Assembly: GCF_007827275.1 (NCBI RefSeq)
Contig: NZ_VISE01000001.1
Span: forward strand, 2,542,001-2,606,000
DNA: 64,000 bases
Reading direction: 5' to 3'
Source of the DNA: Gillisia sp. Hel_I_86
GTDB taxonomy: Bacteria > Bacteroidota > Bacteroidia > Flavobacteriales > Flavobacteriaceae
Part shown: piece by piece, positions 37,829-46,368 of the stretch
Layout of the letters: the number at the start of each line of letters is the position of its first letter
Position numbering within the stretch: the first letter of the stretch is position 1
Program-made: the position numbers and the translations under genes
The notes under the pieces: model-generated
Databases searched by the model: none
What the model saw: the letters and a program-made list of their open reading frames with translations, nothing else
What the model was told of the DNA's origin: nothing

Positions 37829-38254
37829 ATGGAATTATCAATTAACAAGATTTTAAAGAAAGATATGGATCTGGTTGTTCCACTTATTATGGAACTGTCT
37901 GAATATCAAACAGAAGAATCTTTATTGAAATCCCGATTGGGGGAAATGTTCGATCAAAATTATGAGTGCTTTGCCATTTATTTAAAGGAAGAACTTATAG
38001 GCACGTTTGGTCTTTGGTTCATGACGCGCCATTATGCCGGTAAATCTTGTGAAGCAGATCACGTTTTTATTAAGTCTGAATATCAAAATCAAGGTTTTGG
38101 AAAAGAAATATTCGAATATATTTTTGAATATGCTAAAGGGAAAGGGTGTGAGATGCAAGAGTTAAACTCTTACGTTCAGAACTTTAAGTCCCATAAATTT
38201 TATATGAATTTAGACTATGTGATCAAGGGCTATCATTTTTTAAAAAAGCTATAA
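37829..38254 (+). CDS. GNAT family N-acetyltransferase
   Basis: About 141 residues. 'ELSINKILKKDMDLVVPLIMELSEYQ' is the first GNAT strand and helix. 'EADHVFIKSEYQNQGFGKEIFEYIFEYAKGKG' is motif A with the acetyl-CoA loop QNQGFG, followed by 'ELNSYVQNFKSHKFYMNLDYVIKGYHF'. The ATG at 37829 fits the fold's start; an ATG at 37802 would add nine residues. It is transcribed divergently from clpP and is the third acetyltransferase in this 1.5-kb stretch. The substrate is unknown. Confidence 0.85.
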   Translation: MELSINKILKKDMDLVVPLIMELSEYQTEESLLKSRLGEMFDQNYECFAIYLKEELIGTFGLWFMTRHYAGKSCEADHVFIKSEYQNQGFGKEIFEYIFEYAKGKGCEMQELNSYVQNFKSHKFYMNLDYVIKGYHFLKKL

Positions 38255-38258
38255 TTTT

Positions 38259-38292
38259 TTTTGGAAGTTGAAAAGTTTAAGGATTATATTTG
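38259..38292 (+). promoter_or_regulatory. Promoter of tRNA-Gly
   Basis: TATATTTG (38285-38292) is a perfect -7 element. A TTTG ending at 38263 is the -33 element, 21 bp upstream. The tRNA begins 10 bp after the -7 box, so the leader is only a few bases. Confidence 0.7.
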
Positions 38293-38301
38293 TACGGTCT
38301 T

Positions 38302-38374
38302 GCGAAAGTAGCTCAGTTGGTAGAGCGTCAGCCTTCCAAGCTGAATGTCGCCGGTTCGAACCCGGTCTTTCGCT
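38302..38374 (+). tRNA. tRNA-Gly (anticodon TCC)
   Basis: A complete cloverleaf of 73 nt. The acceptor stem is GCGAAAG/CTTTCGC. The D arm is GCTC AGTTGGTA GAGC, the anticodon stem TCAGC/GCTGA has loop CTTCCAA (anticodon TCC), and the T arm is GCCGG TTCGAAC CCGGT. The discriminator is T and no CCA is encoded. Confidence 0.96.
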
Positions 38375-38375
38375 C

Positions 38376-38405
38376 AAAAACCTTCCTTATTTAGGGAGGT
38401 TTTTT
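38376..38405 (+). terminator. Terminator after tRNA-Gly
   Basis: AAAAACCT-t-CC and GG-g-AGGTTTTT form a hairpin starting 2 bp after the tRNA, ending in six T residues. Confidence 0.8.
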
Positions 38406-38474
38406 CATTTTAATCCAGTTGCTATTTGGAGTTGTAATATAGGGTGAGAAGCCTGTCCTGAGCGTAGTCGAAGG

Positions 38475-38523
38475 GAACCCGGTCTTTCGCTCTAAAACCT
38501 CCCTTAACCAGGGAGGTTTTTTT
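38475..38523 (+). repeat. Duplicate of the tRNA-Gly 3' end with a second terminator
   Basis: The 18-mer GAACCCGGTCTTTCGCTC at 38358-38375 recurs exactly at 38475-38492. In both places it is followed directly by an AAACCT..AGGTTT terminator hairpin (second copy 38494-38523, with a perfect 11-bp stem). The intervening 70 bp includes TGAGCGTAGTCGAAGG, which resembles a common Bacteroidota intergenic repeat. This could be a scar of integration at the tRNA gene or a local duplication. Confidence 0.8.
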
Positions 38524-38570
38524 ATTTATAAACACTAGGGATTCTTCCATCCGTTTCACTACTTTCAGAA

Positions 38571-38615
38571 TGACATATTTAGAGACTTGTCATTCCGACG
38601 AAGGAGGAATCTGAT
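38571..38615. repeat. Dispersed inverted repeat (family B, fragment)
   Basis: Contains TTTCAGAATGACA, then GTCATTCCGACGAAGGAGGAATCT, the same vocabulary as the copies near 5 kb and 33 kb. It lies in the spacer between the duplicated tRNA tail and glsA. Confidence 0.55.
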
Positions 38616-38660
38616 TCAAAAAAGTATATTTCTAAAGCTTATTACTTTTTTAAAAAAGTT

Positions 38661-39575
38661 CTAAAAAATGGAAAAGCCGGTAAGCGTGGTGAGTTTTTCC
38701 AAGGCAGCCATTCCCAGCTCAGAGTTTCCTTTAGGATTTAAAAGTGGGCTCCAAACAGCAACAGAATATTGGGAAGGATGAATAGCAACAATGCCTCCAC
38801 CAACACCACTTTTTCCCGGTAAGCCGACTTCAAAACTGAATTCTCCGGCTTCATCATAAAATCCGCAGGTTTGCATTAAAGCATTTATACGTTTTACTCG
38901 TTTTTTAGATATAATTTTTTCTTCAGTCCCTAATATTTTCCCTTCGTTAGCGAAGATCATAAAAGCTTTTGCCAGTTCTTCGCAGGACATTGCTAACGAG
39001 CATTGATGGAAATAGAAATCGAGTATAGGTTCTACATCGTTTTTTATATTCCCTAAAGCCTTCATGTAATTTGCCAATCCGTAATTTCTATAGCCTGTAG
39101 ATTTTTCAGATTCCGCAACCTTCAGGTCGTAATTTATTTCATTGTTCCCGGTGAGTTTCCTTACAAACTCTAAAAGGTCTTTTTTTGGATCTTTTAAATT
39201 CGAGACCAAAACATCAGCAATTACTAAAGCTCCAGCATTAATAAATGGATTTCTAGGGATTCCTTGTTCATACTCCAATTGAGTCAAGGAATTAAATGGG
39301 TCTCCAGAGGGTTCTACATCAACTCGTTCCCATAAAGATTCCCCCAAGAGCTGCATTGCCATGGTTAAGGTGAAAACTTTGGAAATACTCTGGATAGAAA
39401 ATTTTTCTTGACTGTCCCCAAACGAATAATGTTCAGAATCCCTACAATACAAATGCATCCCGAATTTTTTGGGATCTACTTTTGCCAGTTCAGGAATATA
39501 CGCTGCAACCTTACCAATTGCGTTAGGATAGCTAATTTCTTCATGAATCGTATTGAGTATTTTTTGATAATCCAT
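38661..39575 (-). CDS. glsA: Glutaminase A
   Basis: A 304-residue beta-lactamase-fold glutaminase converting glutamine to glutamate and ammonia. The catalytic S63-x-x-K66 lies in 'FSIQSISKVFTLTM'. 'NPFINAGALV' and 'GYRNYGLANYMKALGN' hold the conserved Asn and Tyr, and 'GLPGKSGVGGGIVAI' is the C-terminal family signature. Length is normal. It starts 2 bp after the pepE stop, so both are one transcription unit. Confidence 0.95.
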   Translation of the reverse strand: MDYQKILNTIHEEISYPNAIGKVAAYIPELAKVDPKKFGMHLYCRDSEHYSFGDSQEKFSIQSISKVFTLTMAMQLLGESLWERVDVEPSGDPFNSLTQLEYEQGIPRNPFINAGALVIADVLVSNLKDPKKDLLEFVRKLTGNNEINYDLKVAESEKSTGYRNYGLANYMKALGNIKNDVEPILDFYFHQCSLAMSCEELAKAFMIFANEGKILGTEEKIISKKRVKRINALMQTCGFYDEAGEFSFEVGLPGKSGVGGGIVAIHPSQYSVAVWSPLLNPKGNSELGMAALEKLTTLTGFSIF

Positions 39576-39576
39576 A

Positions 39577-40284
39577 TTATATAATTTCCGAAAGATTGCT
39601 ATTAGAAACTAGTTCCATTGGCTCTTTACCCACTGTAAATATCCTTGCTGAAGGGGTGCCTCTTAAAATGATGTTTTCATCTTTAATTTCCAACCAGCTT
39701 CCTTCCCTTAAGCCAATAACCGGTTGTGTGTTTAACGTGTGAAATTCCTTGATTCGGGTTTCACGGGTTTCGCCCTTATGTTTTGAGTTTAGGTCTGGAT
39801 CTAAATAATGCGGATTTATATTAAAAGGCACCACTCCCAACGTTTTAAAACTCGGTGGGTAAATTATTGGCATGTCATTGGTGGTTTGCATTGTAAGTCC
39901 TCCAATATTGGTTCCTGCACTGCTGCCAAGATAAGGAGTGCCCTCCAAGATTTGTTCTCGCAAAGGCATCATTAAATTGTTTCTATGTAATTTATCTACC
40001 AACAAAAAAGTATTTCCGCCGCCTGTAAATACCCCTTGAGCTTCTCTTAAAGCCTGCTCTTTATTTTCAAATTCATGAAGCCCTTTTACATTTATAGATA
40101 TGGTTTTTAAGACCTTTTTTACACTACCGGTATATTCATCATGGGTGATTCCACCCGGTCTGGCAAAGGGAATAAAAACTATTTCGGCGCAATTCTTGAA
40201 GAGTTTTGCAATTTCTGGTAATAAATAGGATAGGTAATTTTGTCCGTGCAAGGTGGAAGTGCTTGCTAATATGGCATTTTTCAT
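39577..40284 (-). CDS. pepE: Peptidase E (aspartyl dipeptidase, family S51)
   Basis: A 235-residue enzyme hydrolysing dipeptides with N-terminal aspartate. 'GVFTGGGNTFLLVDKLHRN' and the nucleophile serine in 'YLGSSAGTNIGG' are the S51 hallmarks. 'FNINPHYLDPD' carries the catalytic histidine region. Paired with the downstream glutaminase, it fits acidic amino-acid and nitrogen scavenging. Confidence 0.93.
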   Translation of the reverse strand: MKNAILASTSTLHGQNYLSYLLPEIAKLFKNCAEIVFIPFARPGGITHDEYTGSVKKVLKTISINVKGLHEFENKEQALREAQGVFTGGGNTFLLVDKLHRNNLMMPLREQILEGTPYLGSSAGTNIGGLTMQTTNDMPIIYPPSFKTLGVVPFNINPHYLDPDLNSKHKGETRETRIKEFHTLNTQPVIGLREGSWLEIKDENIILRGTPSARIFTVGKEPMELVSNSNLSEII

Positions 40285-40391
40285 TCACGAATTTTTGTAA
40301 ATTTAGGAATTGTGATGCTTTAACCAAAGTTTAAGTAAACCTTGTTATATTTATTTCGTCTTAAATTGTTTCTTTAAACAAAATTTATTTT

Positions 40392-41204
40392 ATGAAAAAG
40401 CTTGCCTACTTACTAGTTGTGTTCTTTACTGTGCAATTTACTTATGCGCAATCCAATGATAGGATAAGGATAAGCGGCTCTATAGAAGTTCCTGTGGGAG
40501 AGGATCCCCAAGGAATAAGTATTTTTAATATCAATTCTCAGGAAGGCACCATTTCCAATGCTGAAGGTAAGTTCGCTATTTCTGTTACACAAAGTGATAC
40601 GATAAAGGTTTTTGCTGTTCAATTCCAGGAATTTACAGTGGTGATAGATAAAAGGGTACTGGAAACAAAAAAAATGAATATCTATGTGAGCGAACTTGTA
40701 AACAGGCTTCCTGAAGTACTGGTTTCTCCCTATGATCTTTCTGGACAGTTGAATGCCGATGTGGAAAATCTGGAAGTGATACAGATGCCGGTAAATATGG
40801 AGGTTGGAATTCCCGAAGGAGAATTTGCAAACGTCGAAAATGTCGTGGATTTCGGGAAAGCTCCTAAAAATCAAGCCTTGGCTTTTAGTCAGACAAGACT
40901 CGTAAACGGACTCAATTTTGTGAATTTGTTCAAGTCATTATTGATATCAAATAAAAAAAATGACATCTCAAATCCGTATACAAAATCTTATGAATCGATA
41001 GACAATGAGCTTCGGGATTTATATAATGATGAATTCTTTAAAGAATACTTCAAAATAGAACTCGAAAACATTCCAGATTTTATTTTATATGCAGATAGAA
41101 ATGGTTTGGATGAAGAAATGCTAAGAAAAGGTAATGAATTGGATCTTATAGATTTCTTGATGGAGCAGAGCAAGAAATATAAAAAGCAATTGAGCAAAAA
41201 TTAA
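40392..41204 (+). CDS. Exported carboxypeptidase-regulatory-like protein, paralogue 1
   Basis: 270 residues with a signal peptide ending TYAQ. Residues about 25-105 form a transthyretin-like (CarboxypepD_reg) domain: 'SGSIEVP', 'GISIFNINSQEGTISNAEGKFAI' and 'TIKVFAVQFQ'. Next comes 'LPEVLVSPYDLSGQLNADVENLEV', then a helical C-terminal half ending 'FLMEQSKKYKKQLSKN'. That domain is usually an N-terminal part of TonB-dependent receptors, but no barrel follows. The next two genes encode clear paralogues. The function is unknown; a periplasmic or surface location is likely. Confidence 0.8.
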   Translation: MKKLAYLLVVFFTVQFTYAQSNDRIRISGSIEVPVGEDPQGISIFNINSQEGTISNAEGKFAISVTQSDTIKVFAVQFQEFTVVIDKRVLETKKMNIYVSELVNRLPEVLVSPYDLSGQLNADVENLEVIQMPVNMEVGIPEGEFANVENVVDFGKAPKNQALAFSQTRLVNGLNFVNLFKSLLISNKKNDISNPYTKSYESIDNELRDLYNDEFFKEYFKIELENIPDFILYADRNGLDEEMLRKGNELDLIDFLMEQSKKYKKQLSKN

Positions 41205-41223
41205 CTGACCATTCGTAAGAATT

Positions 41224-42039
41224 ATGATAAAAGAAACTTATTTAAAAGTAATAGCCCTACTCTTATTTATTGTTTCGCCTTCGTTTGCACAAGAAAACAC
41301 CCAGCTTAAGGGTACTATTTCTGCACCTTTTTTAGAAGAGGCTTCTGTTCATATTATAAATTCCACTCAAAAAACAGGAACGGTGAATTCAGGTTCTGGC
41401 TCGTTTCAAATTTTAGTAAAAGAAAATGATGAACTATTGTTTTCTTCGGTTCAGTATAAAAATATCACTTTAGTTATTACTTCAGAGATGATGAAAAAGG
41501 GGATTTTAGAGGTGGTGTTGCAAGAAGATCTTAATGTTTTGGATGAAGTGAATATAAGCAACATAAGTCTTTCAGGAAATATTAGTACAGACCTTCAAAA
41601 GATGAAGGTTTTAGATGATCTTCCTCTAAATTATGGTCTAAGTGATATTAAAAATATGCGTTTTGAAGCAGATATTAATGATTCTCAAGAAGCTCCATTG
41701 AATAGGGCATTTTTAACCAATGAAGTAATCAAGCCTGGCGGAGTTAATTTTTTAGCACTCCCTGGTGCCATAATGGCTGTTTTAGGTATCGAAGAAAAAC
41801 ATCAAACACGGATTTATAGTGGGTCAAGAAGAACTTCTAGTGAGCAGTTAAAGGATCTGTTTCAACAAGATTTTTTTATTAATACGCTAGAACTTAAAGA
41901 AAGTGACATCGATGCATTTATTTATTATGCAGATGATCAAGGATTAAGTAATCTTCTTAAAAATTCTAATAAATTAGTTTTAATTGAATTTTTGATGGAT
42001 CAGAGCAAGAATTATAGGAGGGAGTTGGATAAAAATTAA
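41224..42039 (+). CDS. Exported carboxypeptidase-regulatory-like protein, paralogue 2
   Basis: 271 residues, 19 bp downstream of paralogue 1. A signal peptide (to about FAQ, residue 22) precedes a domain with 'GTISAPFLEEASVHIINSTQKTGTV' and 'SGSFQILVKENDELLFSSVQYKN'. 'VLDEVNISNISLSGNISTDLQ' aligns with the 'LPEVLVSPYDLSGQL' of paralogue 1. The C-terminus repeats 'FLMDQSKNYRRELDKN'. Its first 130 residues are almost the same as paralogue 3, while the middle (about 150-210) differs. Confidence 0.82.
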   Translation: MIKETYLKVIALLLFIVSPSFAQENTQLKGTISAPFLEEASVHIINSTQKTGTVNSGSGSFQILVKENDELLFSSVQYKNITLVITSEMMKKGILEVVLQEDLNVLDEVNISNISLSGNISTDLQKMKVLDDLPLNYGLSDIKNMRFEADINDSQEAPLNRAFLTNEVIKPGGVNFLALPGAIMAVLGIEEKHQTRIYSGSRRTSSEQLKDLFQQDFFINTLELKESDIDAFIYYADDQGLSNLLKNSNKLVLIEFLMDQSKNYRRELDKN

Positions 42040-42055
42040 TTACTTAATAATAAAT

Positions 42056-42877
42056 ATGAAAAAAGAAACTTATTTAAAAGTAATCACCCTACTATTAGTT
42101 ACTGTTTCCCCTTTGTTTGCCCAAGAAAGCACCCAGCTTAAGGGAACTATATCTGCACCTTATCTTGAAGAAGCTTCCGTACACATTATAAATTCTACTC
42201 AAAAAACAGGAACGGTGAATTCAGGTTCTGGCTCGTTTCAGATCTTGGTGAGAGAAAATGATGAACTATTATTTTCCTCAATTCAATATAAAAACGTTAC
42301 TGTCCTAATTACTCCAGAAATCATTAAAAAAGGGGTTTTGGATGTGGTTTTGGTAGAAGACCTAAATGTTCTGGATGAAGTAAATATCAGCAATATCAAT
42401 CTTTCAGGAAACATCAATACAGATATCGCTCAGATCCCAATTGTACGGGATATGCCGGTAAACATTAAGTTTGGAGATATAAAAAACATGAGATTCGAAT
42501 CGGATATCAACGATCCACAATCGGCACCCTTAAATCTAGCATTAGGCCAGCGCCCGGGACTGCCGGGTGCCGATATTCTAGGTCTTATTGGTTTAATATT
42601 TAGTCCTATTCTTCCTGACAGTAAACCAGCAGAAATTAAATTAGACTTGAATAAGTATAAGAACAACAGTGATATTATTGCCCAGCTACGTGAATTGTTC
42701 GACGAGAAATTCTTTACTGAAACCTTGGCGATTAAAAAGGATTTTATAGATGAGTTCATTTATTATGCAAATGATAATGGATTGGGACTGATCTTGGTGA
42801 AAAGGCAGAACAAACTCGCTTTAGTCGAATTCTTGATCGAGCAGAGCAAAATCTATAATTTAGAAAAATTGGATTAA
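42056..42877 (+). CDS. Exported carboxypeptidase-regulatory-like protein, paralogue 3
   Basis: 273 residues, 16 bp after paralogue 2. The signal peptide, domain and 'VLDEVNISNINLSGNINTDI' are nearly identical to paralogue 2, including long runs identical at DNA level. The central segment 'GQRPGLPGADILGLIGLIFSPIL' is hydrophobic and different. The C-terminus 'VEFLIEQSKIYNLEKLD' keeps the pattern. Conserved ends with a variable middle suggest duplication followed by divergence in the part that meets a partner. Confidence 0.82.
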   Translation: MKKETYLKVITLLLVTVSPLFAQESTQLKGTISAPYLEEASVHIINSTQKTGTVNSGSGSFQILVRENDELLFSSIQYKNVTVLITPEIIKKGVLDVVLVEDLNVLDEVNISNINLSGNINTDIAQIPIVRDMPVNIKFGDIKNMRFESDINDPQSAPLNLALGQRPGLPGADILGLIGLIFSPILPDSKPAEIKLDLNKYKNNSDIIAQLRELFDEKFFTETLAIKKDFIDEFIYYANDNGLGLILVKRQNKLALVEFLIEQSKIYNLEKLD

Positions 42878-43003
42878 GAGAGCGAGAATAGAAGGGGCCG
42901 ATTTTTTTTTTTTTTTGGAACGTTTTTTGAACATTTTAATTTTACTTGAAAACATCTAAATAAACCTCGAAATAAAAGTATTTTCGATTTTTCTTTAATA
43001 TCT

Positions 43004-43507
43004 ATGAAAATTAAATTAGCCCTGGTCCTTCTTTTTATTGGCTTTTCTTCATTTAAGACCAATCATAAATTTTATGTGAGTGTTACAGAAATTGAATACA
43101 ATGAGAAAGCTGAAAGCCTTCAAATAATTTCCCGCGTTTTTATAGACGATCTGGAAGATCTCCTTCAAACCAGATATGATAAATCTATTCGTTTAGGGAA
43201 ATCCAATGAAAGTACTGAAGTTCACGACTACATCAAAAAATACCTGAATAAGAAAATTGAAGTTCAGCTGGATGGAAAGTCTGTGGAGGTCAATTATCTT
43301 GGGAAAGAATATGAGGATGATATGGTACTGCTTTATTTGGAAATTTCAAAAGTGTCTTCGTTTAAAAAGATCGGGTTAAAAAATGCACTTTTAACAGATA
43401 TGTTCAGTGAGCAAAAAAATCTGGTGCATGTTACCTATAAAGGTTCTACAAAAAGTTTGATCCTCAATAAAGCTAAACAAGAAGATGTGTTAAATTTTAG
43501 CGATTGA
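43004..43507 (+). CDS. DUF6702-like exported protein
   Basis: 167 residues with a signal-like N-terminus ending near SFKTNH. The mature part opens 'HKFYVSVTEIEYNEKAESLQIISRVFIDDLEDLL', which I recognise as the DUF6702 pattern, followed by an all-beta remainder. The function is unknown. In this neighbourhood it precedes an M1 metallopeptidase by 57 bp, an arrangement I believe is common in flavobacteria, so the two may work together. It is preceded by a 15-base T run at 42902-42916. Confidence 0.75.
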   Translation: MKIKLALVLLFIGFSSFKTNHKFYVSVTEIEYNEKAESLQIISRVFIDDLEDLLQTRYDKSIRLGKSNESTEVHDYIKKYLNKKIEVQLDGKSVEVNYLGKEYEDDMVLLYLEISKVSSFKKIGLKNALLTDMFSEQKNLVHVTYKGSTKSLILNKAKQEDVLNFSD

Positions 43508-43564
43508 ATTGTGAGGCACCAATTAATACTTATTTTTAGCAACATTAAAATCAACAAATAACAA

Positions 43565-45877
43565 ATGAGAAAATTTAAATCTGCCATGTTGGTGTTTTTC
43601 TTGGTTCTTTCTACAGGAATGTATGCTCAGGAAACTGAAGCTCCCAAGGAAGAAGTAAAGGAAATGGGCCATACAAATCAAAATCAATTTAGGCAACTTT
43701 ATGAGGAGTTTTCAACTCCCAATCAATATAGGACTGCTTCAGGGGCGCCAGGTGCTGCTTATTATCAGAATCAGGCGGACTATAAAATGGATATTGAGTT
43801 GGATGATAAAACTCAAAAACTTACCGGGGTAGAAACTATAACTTACCACAATAATTCCCCAGACGATTTAGAATATTTATGGGTGCAGCTGGATCAGAAT
43901 ATCCGTTCTAAAAATTCTGTAGCTATAGAGAAGAATGGGAGCGGGATAGCTCCTGTAAGTCAGCCGGGAACTTTTGCAAATCAGTTTTTGGACGAACCTT
44001 TCGATGGTGGTTTCAATATAGAATCTGTTACCAAAGATGGGAAAGCCCTTGCGCACACTATTAACTTCACGATGATGCGTGTAGACTTGCCACAGCCGTT
44101 AAAAGCTGGGGAAAGCACTTCCTTTTCTATCAAATGGTGGTACAACGTTAACAACCATGTTACAGATAGGGCCAGATCTGGATACGAGCATTTTCCCAAA
44201 GATGGGAACAATGTTTATGTAATTGCTCAATTCTTTCCGAGAATGGCAGTTTACAATGACGTAGAAGGATGGCAAAATATGCAGTTCTGGGGCAATGGTG
44301 AATTCGCGCTTCCTTTTGGAAATTACGAAGTGAATATTACCGTTCCTGCAGATCACATCTTAGATGGAACTGGGGAAATTCAGAATAGAAAAGACGTTTA
44401 TACCAAAGAGATGATGAAAAGGTATGAGCAAGCTAAAAAATCGTATGATAAGCCTGTAATTATTGTTACCCAAGCTGAAGCAGAAGCTGCTGAAAAGCAA
44501 TTTTCAGACAAGAAGAAAACATGGAAGCTTAAGGCTACTATGGTAAGGGATTTTGCATTTTCTACCTCAAGAAAATTTGTAGTGGATATGATGAATGTAG
44601 ATGTTATGGGGAAAGATGTAATGGCTGTTTCTATGTACCCTAAAGAAGGAAACCCTTTGTGGGAAGAATATTCTACAAGGGCTGTAGCTACAACCTTAAC
44701 ATCTTATTCTAAACACACTTTTCAATATCCATATCATAAAGCAATTTCTGTCCACGCAAAGAATCAAGGGATGGAATATCCAATGATTTGTTGGAATTAC
44801 GGACGTCCGGAAGAGGATGGTACTTATAGTGACCGAGTGAAATTTGGGATGATAAGTGTCATTATCCATGAGGTTGGACACAACTTTTTTCCAATGATCG
44901 TAAATTCAGATGAGCGCCAGTGGGGATGGATGGATGAAGGTTTAGATACTTTTATGCAATATTTAGCTGAACAAGATTTTGGAAAACAATATCCTTTGGC
45001 TATTTCTCCAGAATCTGCTTATCCATCTAGAAGAGGGATACCGTCTAAGATCGTTCCTTACATGAAAGGAGATCAAAAATATATTGCACCTATCATGTCC
45101 AATCCTGAGAACGTGTTCCAATTAGGAAACAATGCTTATGGAAAGCCTGCAACAGCGCTTAATATTTTGAGGGAAACGGTAATGGGTCACGAGCTTTTTG
45201 ACTTTTCTTTTAAAACCTATGCGCAACGTTGGATGTTCAAGCACCCAACTCCAGAAGATTTCTTTAGAACAATGGAAGACGCTTCTGGCGTAGACCTGGA
45301 TTGGTTCTGGAGAGGTTGGTTCTACGGTACAGACTATGTAGATATAGGAGTTAAAAATGTTAAGAAATATTTTGTTACAGATAAGGCTACCAAAGAAGGA
45401 TTGGCAATGTTGGAACGTTATGGGGTTACAGATCCAGATAGCATGAATTTAGTGTATGTAGTTGAAGAAGGTGGCGAAGGCTTTTCTGAAGACATGAAAT
45501 CTAAAAATGCCTTGGAAAATGCTCCACAATTGAACGAATACTTGATGGACAACTTTACTGCTGAAGAGCGTGCAAAAATGAAGTCTCCTATGTATTTCTA
45601 CGAGATCACTTTTGATAAGCCGGGTGGATTGGTGATGCCTTTGATAGTTGAATATACCTATGCAGATGGAACCACTAAAAATGTGACATATCCAGTACAA
45701 GTTTGGAGAAAGAATGATACTGAAGTTAGTAAAGCAATAGCAAGCGATAAGGAAATTACTAAAGTAGTGGTAGATCCCAACATGGAAACTGCCGATGTGA
45801 ACTTGGATAACAACAGCTGGCCTCAAGAAGCTAAAGAGAGCAAATTTGAACAGTTTAAGAAAGAAGCTGGAGAGTAA
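43565..45877 (+). CDS. M1 family metallopeptidase, exported
   Basis: 770 residues with a signal peptide ending MYAQ. An N-terminal beta domain starts near 'YKMDIELDDKTQKLTGVETITYHNNS'. The zinc site is 'IIHEVGHNFFPMIV' followed 18 residues later by Glu in 'GWMDEGLDTF', that is HExxH-x18-E. A classic GAMEN motif is not present; 'MEYPMICWN' occupies the region, as in other Bacteroidota members of this subgroup. It is predicted to be a periplasmic or outer-membrane aminopeptidase-like enzyme. Confidence 0.92.
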   Translation: MRKFKSAMLVFFLVLSTGMYAQETEAPKEEVKEMGHTNQNQFRQLYEEFSTPNQYRTASGAPGAAYYQNQADYKMDIELDDKTQKLTGVETITYHNNSPDDLEYLWVQLDQNIRSKNSVAIEKNGSGIAPVSQPGTFANQFLDEPFDGGFNIESVTKDGKALAHTINFTMMRVDLPQPLKAGESTSFSIKWWYNVNNHVTDRARSGYEHFPKDGNNVYVIAQFFPRMAVYNDVEGWQNMQFWGNGEFALPFGNYEVNITVPADHILDGTGEIQNRKDVYTKEMMKRYEQAKKSYDKPVIIVTQAEAEAAEKQFSDKKKTWKLKATMVRDFAFSTSRKFVVDMMNVDVMGKDVMAVSMYPKEGNPLWEEYSTRAVATTLTSYSKHTFQYPYHKAISVHAKNQGMEYPMICWNYGRPEEDGTYSDRVKFGMISVIIHEVGHNFFPMIVNSDERQWGWMDEGLDTFMQYLAEQDFGKQYPLAISPESAYPSRRGIPSKIVPYMKGDQKYIAPIMSNPENVFQLGNNAYGKPATALNILRETVMGHELFDFSFKTYAQRWMFKHPTPEDFFRTMEDASGVDLDWFWRGWFYGTDYVDIGVKNVKKYFVTDKATKEGLAMLERYGVTDPDSMNLVYVVEEGGEGFSEDMKSKNALENAPQLNEYLMDNFTAEERAKMKSPMYFYEITFDKPGGLVMPLIVEYTYADGTTKNVTYPVQVWRKNDTEVSKAIASDKEITKVVVDPNMETADVNLDNNSWPQEAKESKFEQFKKEAGE

Positions 45878-45897
45878 TTTTTCAGGAATATAATTCT

Positions 45898-45990
45898 AAA
45901 GATTCCCCGACGGCTCTGCCTCAGGGTTTCCGATTCACCTCTCCTTCGGAGAGGTCGGAACTGCCTTTTTGGGAGTTTCGGGTGAGGCAA
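45898..45990. repeat. Intergenic repeat with a perfect hairpin
   Basis: ACCTCTCC-TTC-GGAGAGGT (45937-45955) is a perfect 8-bp hairpin. Around it are GCCTCAGGG and GGGTGAGGC, an outer inverted pair. This looks like a dispersed flavobacterial intergenic repeat rather than a gene-specific site. It follows the M1 peptidase stop. Confidence 0.5.
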
Positions 45991-46025
45991 AACAAAAAAT
46001 TTCGTTTTCAAGAGATTTTTTATTT

Positions 46026-46057
46026 AAGCCGACTTTAACGAGTCGGCTTCTTTTTTT
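46026..46057 (+). terminator. Terminator upstream of tatA
   Basis: AAGCCGACT and AGTCGGCTT form a perfect 9-bp stem with loop TTAACG, followed by C and seven T residues. It ends transcription of the M1 peptidase unit. Confidence 0.88.
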
Positions 46058-46086
46058 AATATATATTGTGATTATCTTTGTTGCCT

Positions 46087-46368
46087 ATGATAACACTTCC
46101 ATTATTTATAAGTGGTGCCGAAATTGGCTTTATAATATTTATATTAGTCATGGTTTTTGGTGCCGATAAAATACCGGATATCGCTAGAGGTCTTGGTAAA
46201 GGCATGCGCACACTGCGTAATGCATCCAACGACATTAAAAGTGAAATCACCAAGAGCGCCGAAAAGCAAGGTATTAGTAAAGATGTCTCTTTAGATGTTC
46301 AAAATGAAATCAGCAAAATAAAAGAGGATATAGACGAAATTACAGGATCGGTAAAACGTAGGTTTTAA
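46087..46368 (+). CDS. tatA: Twin-arginine translocase subunit TatA/TatE family
   Basis: 93 residues. A short N-terminus and a hydrophobic helix (about 9-24) are followed by the hinge 'FGADKIPDIARGLGKGMRTLRNASNDIKSEI', the TatA signature with 'FG..K.P...R..G', then a charged amphipathic tail. It forms the translocation pore for folded Tat substrates. The ATG at 46087 is chosen over in-frame TTG codons at 46078 and 46081. Its stop overlaps the next start by 1 bp. Confidence 0.92.
   Translation: MITLPLFISGAEIGFIIFILVMVFGADKIPDIARGLGKGMRTLRNASNDIKSEITKSAEKQGISKDVSLDVQNEISKIKEDIDEITGSVKRRF

Noticed and set aside
37765-37848. Upstream extension of clpP
   Set aside because: 28 extra residues do not resemble a ClpP N-terminus and cover the divergent promoter region.
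42902-42916. Fifteen-base T run as a terminator
   Set aside because: I see no stable GC-rich stem before it, so it is only a homopolymer tract.
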